NCBI RefSeq assembly: GCF_004138285.1 | Contig: NZ_SCFN01000004.1 | Coordinates: forward strand, 62,001-126,000 | Length of the DNA: 64,000 nucleotides | Source of the DNA: Gottfriedia acidiceleris | GTDB taxonomy: Bacteria; Bacillota; Bacilli; Bacillales; Bacillaceae_G | Direction: 5' to 3' | Shown: positions 1 to 8,056 of the stretch, one piece after another | How positions within the stretch are numbered: the stretch's first letter is position 1 | Layout of the letters: the number at the start of each line of letters is the position of its first letter | Notes under the pieces: model-generated | Told to the model about the DNA's origin: nothing | The model's input: only the letters and a program-made list of their open reading frames with translations | Database searches by the model: none | Program-made: the position numbers and the translations under genes

Positions 1-1097
1 GTACCGACTAAAATATGTACCTCACCGTTTTTTAAACGTTCCAGGATTTCACGACGCTTTTTACCTTTTACAGAACTTGTAAGAAGTTCAACATTTACTT
101 CTGTATGTTGTAGCATTTTTGCTAAAGATTCAAAATGTTGCTCAGCTAAAATTTCTGTAGGCACCATTAATGCCCCTTGATAACCATTAAGTGTACATGC
201 ATACAATGCTATTGTTGCGACAACGGTTTTCCCCGACCCAACATCACCTTGTAATAAGCGATTCATTCGATAAGGACTTTCTAAATCTGTGAATATTTCT
301 TGTACAACTCGATTTTGAGCTGATGTCAGAGGAAATGGTAAGGATTGGATTAGTTGTTGAATTTTTTCAATGTTTAATGTTTTTGGGATACCTTTTGATT
401 GATTACGCTGAATTTTTCGAAGTGCTTGCATTTTTAGTTGAAAAAGAAAAAACTCTTCATAAACAAAGCTTCTTCTAGCTTGTTTTAAACTATTCGCATC
501 AATTGGGTGGTGAAGTAATCTCATTGTTTCTGAACGATTTAAAAGTTTATATTTTTGAATTAGTTCATTTGGCACTAAATCATTTATTAAATGTCCAAAT
601 TTTTTAAAAGACTGCTCAACAAATTTACGCATTGTTTTTACAGACATTTTACCCTTAATTGAATAGACAGGCTCAATTTCATGACTATTCGTACGTGAAC
701 CAAATACAAGGTCTGATAATGAAATGGTTTGTTTATGTTGGTCCCACTTACCAGAAACAGTTACATGCTCATTTAAGTTTAACTTTGTTTTAAAATATGG
801 TCGATTAAAACAAATAACAGTAATTAAGTATCGATCAACTAAAAGTCGAAATGTTAGTCGTGATTTATTTTTGCCAAAATATTGAAGAAGAGGAGCGCTA
901 TGAACAATCCCCTCGACAGTCACGCGCTCTTCATGCTTCACTTCTGATAAATCCTTATTTCGAAAATCCTCATATCGATACGGTAAATATTCGATTAAGT
1001 CATTTATAGTAAAAATACCCATATCATTTAATTGTGTTTCAGTTTCTTCGCCAACACCACTTAATACAGATATTTTTTGTTCAAGTTCATTACTCAC
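1..1097 (-). CDS. recG: ATP-dependent DNA helicase RecG (N-terminal part; runs off the window)
   Basis: RecG unwinds and regresses stalled replication forks and Holliday junctions. Only about the first 365 residues are present; the rest lies beyond the left edge. Reading the minus strand from a GTG at 1097 gives an open frame beginning VSNELEQKISVLSGVG, then a wedge/OB-fold region and a Walker A stretch GDVGSGKTVVA near residue 285, followed by TEILAEQH, all typical of RecG. The GTG overlaps the sdaAA stop by one base (TAGTG), so translation is probably coupled. The sdaAB-sdaAA-recG order matches B. subtilis. The ribosome site is weak. Identification rests on the motifs and the neighbours. 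Confidence 0.93.
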   Translation of the reverse strand, partial: MSNELEQKISVLSGVGEETETQLNDMGIFTINDLIEYLPYRYEDFRNKDLSEVKHEERVTVEGIVHSAPLLQYFGKNKSRLTFRLLVDRYLITVICFNRPYFKTKLNLNEHVTVSGKWDQHKQTISLSDLVFGSRTNSHEIEPVYSIKGKMSVKTMRKFVEQSFKKFGHLINDLVPNELIQKYKLLNRSETMRLLHHPIDANSLKQARRSFVYEEFFLFQLKMQALRKIQRNQSKGIPKTLNIEKIQQLIQSLPFPLTSAQNRVVQEIFTDLESPYRMNRLLQGDVGSGKTVVATIALYACTLNGYQGALMVPTEILAEQHFESLAKMLQHTEVNVELLTSSVKGKKRREILERLKNGEVHILVG

Positions 1098-1978
1098 TAT
1101 TTTTTTAGCGAAACACCAAATATTTTAGCTTCCAATTCACGTCCTGTTGGCGTTGCCGCTAGTCCTCCTTCTGCAGTTTCTCTTAACGCAGATGGCATTG
1201 TTTGTCCAATTCGATACATAGCATCAATTACTTCGTCACATGGGATTCGACTTGTAATACCTGCTAATGCCATATCTGCTGCTACCATAGCGTTAGCAGC
1301 ACCCATTGCATTTCGCTTAACACATGGTACTTCTACTAAACCTGCAACCGGGTCACATACTAAACCAAGCATATTTTTTAATGTAATGGCAAATGCTTCA
1401 GCACTTTGACTTGGAGTACCGCCAGCCATTTCAACGATCGCTGCTGCTGCCATACCACTTGCAGAGCCTACTTCCGCTTGACAGCCACCTGCAGCACCTG
1501 AAATTGACGCATTATTGGCTACAACAAAACCGAAAGCACCTGATGCAAATAAGAATTCAATCATTTGCATTCGAGTAGGATTTAATTTCTCTTTTACAGC
1601 AAAAAGAGTTCCAGGAACTACACCAGCAGAACCTGCTGTAGGAGTTGCACAAATCGTACCCATTGCAGCATTTACTTCATTTGTCGCAACCGCTTTACTA
1701 ACAGCATCTAAAAGTAAATGACCTGAAAGCGAATTACCTTTTGCAATGTAATTTTGAAGTAATACAGCGTCTCCTCCTGTTAAACCTGTTGGCGAGTGAA
1801 CACCTGCAAGTCCTCTTTCAACTGCCTTTTCCATAACAACAAGATTTTGCTCCATTTTACCGATAATCTCTTCACGGCTTCTTCCTGTAAAAGACATCTC
1901 TTGTTGGATCATTATTTCTGAAATTTTAACATTTTTTGACTCAGCTAATTCAACTAATTCAGCAACATTTTTAAACAT
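1097..1978 (-). CDS. sdaAA: L-serine dehydratase, iron-sulfur alpha subunit
   Basis: Catalytic subunit of the two-chain, [4Fe-4S]-dependent L-serine ammonia-lyase, which converts serine to pyruvate and ammonia. At 293 residues it has the usual length. Cluster-ligand cysteines are visible in CATPTAGSAG, in GGCQAEVG and in CDPVAGLVEVPC, with glycine-rich segments around them. It lies 17 bp downstream of the beta subunit gene and has a good GGAGAGGGGG ribosome site before the ATG. It abuts recG. Cofactor type is inferred from the family. Confidence 0.95.
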   Translation of the reverse strand: MFKNVAELVELAESKNVKISEIMIQQEMSFTGRSREEIIGKMEQNLVVMEKAVERGLAGVHSPTGLTGGDAVLLQNYIAKGNSLSGHLLLDAVSKAVATNEVNAAMGTICATPTAGSAGVVPGTLFAVKEKLNPTRMQMIEFLFASGAFGFVVANNASISGAAGGCQAEVGSASGMAAAAIVEMAGGTPSQSAEAFAITLKNMLGLVCDPVAGLVEVPCVKRNAMGAANAMVAADMALAGITSRIPCDEVIDAMYRIGQTMPSALRETAEGGLAATPTGRELEAKIFGVSLKK

Positions 1979-1995
1979 TTAAGTTCCCCCTCTCC

Positions 1996-2658
1996 TTAAT
2001 CAACCATTTTCGTAACGCGAATGATATGTGGTAAAGATTCAATTTCTTTAATAATTTTATTATCTAAATCTTGGTCGACCTCAATTGCCATCAATGCAAT
2101 TTGTCCGACTTCTTTACGTGAAACTTCCATATGGCCAATATTTACCGCATATTTCATTAGGACATTTGTTACACCAGCAATCGAACCAAAACGGTCATTA
2201 TGAACAACAAGGATTGCAGGGTAATTACCCGAAAGTTTAAGTTCAAATCCATTCAACTCAATAATTTCAATTTTTCCACCACCGATTGAAATTCCCACTA
2301 ACTCAAATGGTTGGTCATCATCGAGAATAGAAATTTTCACTGTATTTGGATGCTCCGTTACTGCATCTTCTTCAATGAAATCAACTGACATCCCTTTTTC
2401 TTGTGCAATATTTAATGATTCTGGAATACGCTCATCAAATGTATCAAAATCTAATAATCCACCAATAAGCGCAACATCTGTACCATGTCCACGATATGTT
2501 TTAGCAAATGAACCATATAATGAAATCAAAATCTTTTTTGGTTCTTTTCCATAAAGATTTCTTGCTACACGACCAATTTTAGCCGCTCCCGCTGTATGTG
2601 AACTAGAAGGACCAATCATAATTGGACCAATTATGTCAAAAACACTTTTATATTTCAT
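1996..2658 (-). CDS. sdaAB: L-serine dehydratase, beta subunit
   Basis: Partner subunit of the iron-sulfur serine dehydratase; it carries the N-terminal domain with the SSSHTAGAAKIGR signature near residues 19-31 and a C-terminal ACT domain (from about residue 145, beginning PAILVVHNDRFGSIAGV) that is expected to sense serine. The frame opens at 2661 on a GTG, but the next ATG (2658) sits seven bases after GGGGGA and gives 220 residues, the family length. It is the first gene of the sdaAB-sdaAA(-recG) unit, preceded by a plausible SigA promoter at 2727-2755. Confidence 0.95.
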   Translation of the reverse strand: MKYKSVFDIIGPIMIGPSSSHTAGAAKIGRVARNLYGKEPKKILISLYGSFAKTYRGHGTDVALIGGLLDFDTFDERIPESLNIAQEKGMSVDFIEEDAVTEHPNTVKISILDDDQPFELVGISIGGGKIEIIELNGFELKLSGNYPAILVVHNDRFGSIAGVTNVLMKYAVNIGHMEVSRKEVGQIALMAIEVDQDLDNKIIKEIESLPHIIRVTKMVD

Positions 2659-2726
2659 CACGTTTCCCCCAATACGTTATTGTAAAAGCGTATTATATTT
2701 AGTTTTTGTTTTGTTAGAACAAATCA

Positions 2727-2765
2727 TTTATATAAAAAGTTGGTATTATGGACAAAACAATGTCC
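2727..2765 (-). promoter_or_regulatory. Putative sdaAB promoter with overlapping inverted repeat
   Basis: On the minus strand TTGTCC (2755-2750), 17 bp, then TATAAA (2732-2727) resembles a SigA promoter about 70 bp before sdaAB. A 16-bp inverted repeat with 5-bp arms (GGACA and TGTCC, 2750-2765) covers the -35 box and could be an operator. No regulator is identified; this is a sequence-only inference. Confidence 0.4.
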
Positions 2766-2832
2766 ACCTTATAGTGTAATACGAAATTCTACAGAGTTCT
2801 ACGTTATTTTACATTAGTCTTTAAATAAATTA

Positions 2833-2865
2833 CAAAAAAAAAAGAAGAAGTGATCACACTTCCTC
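2833..2865 (-). terminator. Intrinsic terminator of yloU-fakA
   Basis: Nine-base-pair stem (arms 2844-2852 and 2857-2865, loop ATCA on the plus strand, one G-T type mismatch) followed on the minus strand by ten T residues. It lies just after the fakA stop codon. Confidence 0.85.
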
Positions 2866-2887
2866 TTTTATCTTGCTATATTTTATC

Positions 2888-4576
2888 TTATTCAATCGAA
2901 AAAATATATGAATATAAAGGTTGACTTCCGTTATGAACTTCAATCTCTAAGTGATCAAAGCTCTCTTCGGCAAATTCGACTAATTTTGAAATTTCTTCAT
3001 CTGATACGTCTTGACCATATAAGATTGTTAATATTTCAGAATCTTCATCAATCATATCTTGTAATAATTTTTTTGCAGCCTCTAATTGATTTGCATCTGT
3101 TGTAACAATTTTACTTTCAAGGATCCCCATGAAATGATTTTTTGTTATTTCAACACCATCAATTTCAGTATCTCGAACCGCATAAGTTATTTGACCTGTT
3201 TTTACTGTCTTTAAAGCATCTTGCATTCCAGATTTATTTTCATTTAATGATGCTGTAGGATTAAATGCTAATAAAGCGGACATACCTTGAGGTACTGTTT
3301 TAGACGTTACAACTGCTACATTACATTCTGCAACAGATGCAGCTTGCTCGGCAGCCATCACAATATTTCCGTTGTTAGGAAGTACAATAACATTTTCTGC
3401 GTTGCATTGTTCAATCGCTTTTACAATGTCTTCTGTACTAGGATTCATTGTTTGACCGCCTTCAATTACAACAGTTGCCCCAATACTTTCAAATAATGCT
3501 TTAATCCCTGATCCCATAGCTACCGTAACGATACCAAATTCTTGTTTTTCAGTAGATTGTTCAGACTCATTTTTAGAAGGAGATTCATTTGAAACCTCTT
3601 CATGTAGTAAGTTAGTATGTTGTTCGCGCATATTTTCAGCTTTTAGTTTTAAAAAGCTTCCAAATCGTTGACCTAAATTAAATACTTCCCCAGGGTACTC
3701 AGCGTGAATATGAACTTTTACAATTTCATCATCAGCAACTACTAATAAAGAATCACCCCACGCACTTAACTCTTTACGGAAAGTGTCTATGTCAAAAGGA
3801 TGTTTTTTTAATTTATCTTTTTCAAATCGCACCATAAATTCAGTACAGTATCCGTAAACAATGTCTTCAGTATTTAACATACTTTGTACATTACGATGTT
3901 CTGCTTCAACAAGTTCCTCAATTGAAAGTGTCGCCTCAGCACCTTCTAGGGAAATTTCTTCACCTTTTAATGCCGCTAAGAATCCTTCATAGACAAGTAC
4001 TAATCCTTGGCCTCCACTATCAACTACACCAACTTGTTTTAACACAGGTAGTAAGTCTGGAGTACGGTTTAATGATGCATTTGCTTCAGTAATTGTTTCC
4101 TCAAGAAAAGGAATAAATTCTTCATGCGTTTTTGCTATGACAACTGCTTTTTTTGCTGTTTCTCTTGCAACTGTTAAGATTGTTCCTTCAATAGGCTTCA
4201 TAACAGCTTTATAAGCAGTTTCTACCCCTGCTTCTAATGCTAAAGCAAAATCAGTTGTTGAAATTGTATCCTTTGTTTCAATTGATTTAGAAAAACCTCT
4301 AAATAATTGAGAAAGGATTACACCAGAATTACCACGCGCCCCCATCAATAAGCCCTTTGCGAAGCTTTGACCAACTTTCCCTACATGACTATTTGGTTTT
4401 TCTTTTACTTCCTTAGATCCTGAAGTAATAGAAAGATTCATATTTGTTCCAGTATCACCATCTGGTACCGGGAATACATTTAATGAATCTACAAATTTTA
4501 CATTTTTCGTTAAGTTATTTGCACCTTGAATCACCATATCTGCAAATAATTTACCGTCAATACGTTTTATCGACAC
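2888..4576 (-). CDS. fakA: Fatty acid kinase catalytic subunit FakA (YloV, DAK2 family)
   Basis: Phosphorylates fatty acids bound to a FakB carrier protein, feeding exogenous fatty acids into phospholipid synthesis. The N-terminal DAK2 (dihydroxyacetone kinase L-like) domain shows the nucleotide and Mg-binding motif FPVPDGDTGTNMN near residues 35-47 and GARGNSGVILSQ around residue 92. The C-terminal part is the conserved extension (IVTVAMGSGIK, VVIEGGQTMNPS). At 562 residues it is close to the B. subtilis YloV length. It follows yloU by 23 bp and has its own 3' terminator. No fakB gene is in the window. Confidence 0.92.
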   Translation of the reverse strand: MSIKRIDGKLFADMVIQGANNLTKNVKFVDSLNVFPVPDGDTGTNMNLSITSGSKEVKEKPNSHVGKVGQSFAKGLLMGARGNSGVILSQLFRGFSKSIETKDTISTTDFALALEAGVETAYKAVMKPIEGTILTVARETAKKAVVIAKTHEEFIPFLEETITEANASLNRTPDLLPVLKQVGVVDSGGQGLVLVYEGFLAALKGEEISLEGAEATLSIEELVEAEHRNVQSMLNTEDIVYGYCTEFMVRFEKDKLKKHPFDIDTFRKELSAWGDSLLVVADDEIVKVHIHAEYPGEVFNLGQRFGSFLKLKAENMREQHTNLLHEEVSNESPSKNESEQSTEKQEFGIVTVAMGSGIKALFESIGATVVIEGGQTMNPSTEDIVKAIEQCNAENVIVLPNNGNIVMAAEQAASVAECNVAVVTSKTVPQGMSALLAFNPTASLNENKSGMQDALKTVKTGQITYAVRDTEIDGVEITKNHFMGILESKIVTTDANQLEAAKKLLQDMIDEDSEILTILYGQDVSDEEISKLVEFAEESFDHLEIEVHNGSQPLYSYIFSIE

Positions 4577-4599
4577 AAATTCTCCTCCTTAATGCGTCT

Positions 4600-4962
4600 T
4601 TACAGGTTAGCTACTTTCACACCTTGAACAAAAATATTAACAGAGTCAACTGACAAGCCTAATGTTTGATCAAGAGTATACTTCACTTTATTTTGTACGT
4701 TATTAGCAACTTCAGAAATCTTCGTACCATAGCTTACAATTATGTACATATCGATATTAACGTCTTCACCTACTTGACGAACAATAACACCTTTTGTAAA
4801 GTTATCTTTTTTTAGGATTTCTGTAAGACCATCCTTAATTTGTTTCTTAGAAGCCATTCCAACAATACCGTAGCAATCAATGGCAGCTCCACCAGCAATT
4901 GTAGCGATCACATCTGTCCCAATCTCGATTGTTCCATATTGAGTTTTCATTTCTAATGACAT
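4600..4962 (-). CDS. yloU: Asp23/Gls24 family envelope stress protein YloU
   Basis: Small Asp23/Gls24 (DUF322) protein of 120 residues. The family sits on the inner face of the cell envelope and has been linked to cell-wall stress. Family features include the N-terminal YGTIEIGTDVIATIAGGAA segment, the YGIVGMASKK stretch and a V-rich C-terminal half (DVNIDMYIIVSYGTKI). It is co-transcribed with fakA, an arrangement kept across Bacillaceae. The ribosome site is AAGGGGGACC before the ATG. A direct biochemical role is not known. Confidence 0.9.
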   Translation of the reverse strand: MSLEMKTQYGTIEIGTDVIATIAGGAAIDCYGIVGMASKKQIKDGLTEILKKDNFTKGVIVRQVGEDVNIDMYIIVSYGTKISEVANNVQNKVKYTLDQTLGLSVDSVNIFVQGVKVANL

Positions 4963-5311
4963 AATTTGGTCCCCCTTATTGGATAATCCAAGTATAGTTA
5001 GTTATACTACTTACTTATTATTGTATACCTTTTTCCAAAATAATTCTATTGACTCACTACTATTATTAGCATTTCAATAATATTCATGGTTAATTATAGA
5101 AAATACAATTTTTGAAGAATTTCTTTTCAATAAGTCAGGGAGGTCCCTCTTTAATATTTAGTATATCATACATTTCGATGTCAAGGTTTTTTTCTTGAAC
5201 AACTTACCAATAACTGTTGCATTAACCGAAACGGTATGATAAATTATAGTAGTGTTTGAATGAAAATAATCATTTGAAATGTTATTCCGTTTTTTGTTAG
5301 GAGGGAAATAG
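4963..5311. other. Divergent intergenic region between yloU and rpmB
   Basis: This 349-bp AT-rich gap separates the minus-strand yloU operon from plus-strand rpmB and should hold both promoters. A minus-strand TTGACA (about 5188-5183) with AT-rich bases downstream is a candidate for yloU. A plus-strand TTGCAT (5217-5222) with TAAATT 17 bp downstream is a candidate for rpmB. A small palindrome reading AGGGAGGTCCCT lies near 5138-5149. No gene is seen. Confidence 0.4.
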
Positions 5312-5500
5312 ATGGCTCGTGTTTGTGTAATCACAGGAAGAAAATCTCGTTCTGGTAACAGTCGCTCTCACGCTATGAATGCTTCAAAACGTACTTGGGG
5401 TGCTAACCTTCAAAAAGTTCGTATTTTAGTAAACGGTAAACCAAAGCGTGTTTACGTTTCAGCGAGAGCATTAAAATCAGGTAAAATTGAGCGCGTTTAA
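5312..5500 (+). CDS. rpmB: 50S ribosomal protein L28
   Basis: Large-subunit ribosomal protein of 62 residues, the usual Bacillus length. The start [20 protein letters not shown] is diagnostic, followed by the basic segment [12 protein letters not shown] and the C-terminal [16 protein letters not shown]. It is of the type that lacks the CXXC zinc ribbon, since only one cysteine is present. A strong GGAGGG ribosome site precedes the ATG. It is transcribed alone on the plus strand, opposite to all its neighbours, and ends in a strong terminator, exactly as in B. subtilis. Confidence 0.98.
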   Translation: MARVCVITGRKSRSGNSRSHAMNASKRTWGANLQKVRILVNGKPKRVYVSARALKSGKIERV

Positions 5501-5514
5501 TTTATTAACGTACT

Positions 5515-5544
5515 AAAAAGCATAGCGATCCGCTATGCTTTTTT
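5515..5544 (+). terminator. rpmB terminator
   Basis: Perfect stem with arms CATAGCG and CGCTATG (5521-5527 and 5531-5537, extended by A-T pairs) followed by a T run to 5543. It begins 15 bp after the rpmB stop. Confidence 0.9.
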
Positions 5545-5597
5545 ACTTTTTTTATGATACCTATTGCCTCTAACCAAAAAAACCTACTCCAACTAAT

Positions 5598-5681
5598 CTA
5601 AGCGTCTTTTTTAAATGTACTCAGCATAGCGCGAACAAGTCCGCCAAGAAATCTAGGTAATTTAATCGTATAAAATTTCAT
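5598..5681 (-). CDS. spoVM: Stage V sporulation protein SpoVM
   Basis: A 27-codon gene, too short for ordinary ORF calling, reading MKFYTIKLPRFLGGLVRA and then MLSTFKKDA. It is almost identical to the 26-residue B. subtilis SpoVM, the amphipathic helix that recognises the convex forespore membrane and anchors the SpoIVA basement layer of the spore coat. The helix-breaking proline at position 9 and the positively charged face are kept. A perfect AGGAGGG ribosome site stands six bases before the ATG (5681). It lies between rpmB and thiN, the same place as in B. subtilis. The extra C-terminal alanine is a small difference. Confidence 0.95.
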   Translation of the reverse strand: MKFYTIKLPRFLGGLVRAMLSTFKKDA

Positions 5682-5775
5682 GCTTTCCCTCCTACAAGCT
5701 TTCTAGCATTTTTAAGGAAAAGATTAATCCTATTACATTCTACTTGCGATGAGCGAAAACTATGACATGAAATTG

Positions 5776-6417
5776 TTAATCTTTGCTCCTTACTACTAAT
5801 GCTATGCCTTCGCTAAATGAAATAGACCCTTCACTCTCTAGCAGTTCATTGCTTACACATAGTGATGATCCAATCTCCAATAAATGATTAGTTAGTGGGT
5901 ATTTAAACCCCTTTAAAGTTAAATTTTCTACTTTAGCACCTAATGAAAAAAAGGATACGTATTTAAATTGCTGCAGTTTACTAATAAAATGGGTACCTTC
6001 CTGAATGACATATATTTCGTTATATTCATCAACGATTTTTATTGGAACACCAGAATCCATAAATTTTATTAATAATGTAATACTGCCAAATTCATGATCT
6101 AAGCGTTTTCCCGTTACACAATGGATGAAAATCTTTTCTGGTTTTTGTTTAATTGCCCATTGAATAGCAAGTTCTAAATCTGTTTCATCTTTTTCAGGAG
6201 GGTAAATAAAAACATTTGGGACAAGTCTTTTTATCTTTTCTAAATTTTCATCGCTTAAAGAATCAAAATCACCGAATATTGCCTCTGGAATTAATCCTTC
6301 TTCAATTAAGTAATGAGCTCCATTATCTACGCCAATCAGCACCTGGTTTTCGTCTTTCTGAGTTATTTCAGTAATTGTATTCGATTTCGGTCCTGCACCT
6401 ACAATATGTATAGTCAA
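5776..6417 (-). CDS. thiN: Thiamine pyrophosphokinase
   Basis: Transfers pyrophosphate from ATP to thiamine, giving thiamine diphosphate. Family motifs are GAGPKSNTI near the N-terminus, GVDNGAHYLIEEG, AIFGDFDSL (Mg/ATP acidic motif) and KDETDLELAIQWA, then TGKRLDHEFG. The longest frame opens at 6492, but that extension runs through a terminator hairpin (6433-6467). A TTG at 6417 after AAAGGTGG starts at LTIHIVGAGP and gives 213 residues, matching B. subtilis ThiN (about 214). It is downstream of rpe and separated from it by the hairpin. The start choice is an inference. Confidence 0.92.
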   Translation of the reverse strand: MTIHIVGAGPKSNTITEITQKDENQVLIGVDNGAHYLIEEGLIPEAIFGDFDSLSDENLEKIKRLVPNVFIYPPEKDETDLELAIQWAIKQKPEKIFIHCVTGKRLDHEFGSITLLIKFMDSGVPIKIVDEYNEIYVIQEGTHFISKLQQFKYVSFFSLGAKVENLTLKGFKYPLTNHLLEIGSSLCVSNELLESEGSISFSEGIALVVRSKD

Positions 6418-6432
6418 CTTTTTTCCACCTTT

Positions 6433-6467
6433 AAAAAAATGCAATCGAATGTCGATTGCATTTTTTG
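6433..6467 (-). terminator. Hairpin terminator between rpe and thiN
   Basis: Perfect 8-bp stem (6441-6448 with 6452-6459) around a 3-base loop, flanked by A and T runs on both sides, so it could terminate in either direction. It lies in front of the thiN ribosome site and would reduce read-through from the prpC-prkC-rsgA-rpe unit into thiN. Confidence 0.75.
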
Positions 6468-6507
6468 TTTCATAATTAGATTTTCCATGCAATTTTAGAT
6501 GATTACA

Positions 6508-7152
6508 TTATCCTCTAATTTTCGCTATTGCTTCTTTTCTGTCTTCCTTATTATAAACTGCTGAACCGGCTACTAATACGGTAGCACCTGCTTCTTTACA
6601 AAGTTTAGCCGTATTTTCGTCAACGCCACCGTCTATTTCGATTTCAACTGATAAATTGCGTTCTTTAATCAAATTAGCAACTTGTTTAATTTTAGGAACA
6701 ACTGAATGAATAAATTTTTGTCCTCCAAAGCCTGGATTTACTGTCATTAAAAGGACCATGTCAACATCATCTATAATCTGTTCAATTGATGAAACTGGAG
6801 TCGCTGGATTAAGAACTACACCTGCTTTAATACCAAATGATTTAATAGTTTGAATCGTACGGTGCAAATGTGTACACGCTTCAACATGAACCGTAATAAT
6901 GTCCGCTCCAGCTTTTACAAATTGCTCTATGTATTGATCAGGTTTTTCAATCATTAAATGTACATCAAGTGGGAGCTTCGTCACTGGTCTAATTGCTTCT
7001 ACAATTAGTGGTCCAATTGTAATATTTGGTACAAAATGACCATCCATTACATCGACGTGAATATAATCTGCTCCTCCACGTTCTACATCTAAAATTTCTT
7101 CTCCAAGTTTAGCAAAATTCGCTGAAAGGATTGATGGTGCAATTTTAACCAT
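6508..7152 (-). CDS. rpe: Ribulose-phosphate 3-epimerase
   Basis: Interconverts ribulose 5-phosphate and xylulose 5-phosphate in the pentose phosphate pathway. A TIM-barrel of 214 residues with the metal-binding sequences [31 protein letters not shown] and HLMIEKPD, the [11 protein letters not shown] loop and [11 protein letters not shown]. It sits 2 bp after the rsgA stop codon and is part of the prpC-prkC-rsgA-rpe run found throughout Bacillus. Confidence 0.96.
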   Translation of the reverse strand: MVKIAPSILSANFAKLGEEILDVERGGADYIHVDVMDGHFVPNITIGPLIVEAIRPVTKLPLDVHLMIEKPDQYIEQFVKAGADIITVHVEACTHLHRTIQTIKSFGIKAGVVLNPATPVSSIEQIIDDVDMVLLMTVNPGFGGQKFIHSVVPKIKQVANLIKERNLSVEIEIDGGVDENTAKLCKEAGATVLVAGSAVYNKEDRKEAIAKIRG

Positions 7153-7154
7153 GA

Positions 7155-8036
7155 TTAATACCTCGGCTTTCTATCTCTTATTTCTTCTATGAATGATACA
7201 TAATGATCATATCGTTTAGGAGAAATTTCCCCACTTTCAACTGCAGCTTTTACTGCACATTTTGGTTCTTTTAAGTGGGTACAACCTCTAAATTTACATT
7301 CTTGACTTTTTTCTCGCATTTCCACAAAACAATACGATAAATCTTCAGATTCGATTCCCATAAATTCCAATGAACTAAAACCAGGAGTATCTGCAACTAG
7401 CCCCTGTCCAATTTTTATTAATTCAACATGTCTAGTTGTATGTTTTCCTCGTCCTAAATGAGAGGAAATAATACCAGTTTTTAAATCTAACTCTGGATTA
7501 ATCGCATTTAGTAAAGTTGACTTACCAACGCCAGATTGTCCTGCAAATACAGATATTTTATTTGACATATGTGGAAGTACTTTTTCCAATCCTTCCTCAG
7601 TTTTTGAAGAAGTTAAACATACTTCATATCCAATTTGGCGATAATAAGAAACGTATTCATATACTAATTTTAATTGTGTTTCTGAACACAAATCGATCTT
7701 TGTAATCACAATTAAAGGTGTAATTTCATTAAACTCAATTAATACAAGGAATCGATCTAATAATATTGGAGAAAAATCAGGCTCTACTGCTGAAAAAACT
7801 AAAATTGCTTGATCAACATTTGCAATTGGAGGTCGAACAAGTTCATTCTTTCGCTCTTTAATTTCAAGTAGATAACCCTCTCCACTTTTTTCGATATGAT
7901 ATTCTACCTCGTCTCCAACTAAAGGTGTAATTTTCTTATTACGAAAATTCCCTCTACCACGACAAGTAACAACTGTCTCATCTGTTTCGACATAATAGAA
8001 TCCACTCAATGCTTTTATGATTTTGCCTTCTGGCAT
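7155..8036 (-). CDS. rsgA: Ribosome small-subunit-dependent GTPase RsgA
   Basis: Late assembly GTPase of the 30S subunit. It has an N-terminal OB fold (residues 1-65), then a circularly permuted GTPase domain with TKID (112-115) before the P-loop GQSGVGKS (166-173) and DTPG (216-219). A C-terminal zinc knuckle follows ([14 protein letters not shown], 247-260). At 293 residues it has standard length. It is preceded by prkC; in B. subtilis RsgA (YloQ/CpgA) is itself a PrkC substrate, which suits this neighbourhood. Confidence 0.96.
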   Translation of the reverse strand: MPEGKIIKALSGFYYVETDETVVTCRGRGNFRNKKITPLVGDEVEYHIEKSGEGYLLEIKERKNELVRPPIANVDQAILVFSAVEPDFSPILLDRFLVLIEFNEITPLIVITKIDLCSETQLKLVYEYVSYYRQIGYEVCLTSSKTEEGLEKVLPHMSNKISVFAGQSGVGKSTLLNAINPELDLKTGIISSHLGRGKHTTRHVELIKIGQGLVADTPGFSSLEFMGIESEDLSYCFVEMREKSQECKFRGCTHLKEPKCAVKAAVESGEISPKRYDHYVSFIEEIRDRKPRY

Positions 8037-8056
8037 ATACTCACTCCTACAGCTCT

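Noticed and set aside
5776-6492. Longest thiN frame starting at 6492
   Set aside because: The N-terminal extension spans a terminator hairpin, lacks a ribosome site, and exceeds the family length.
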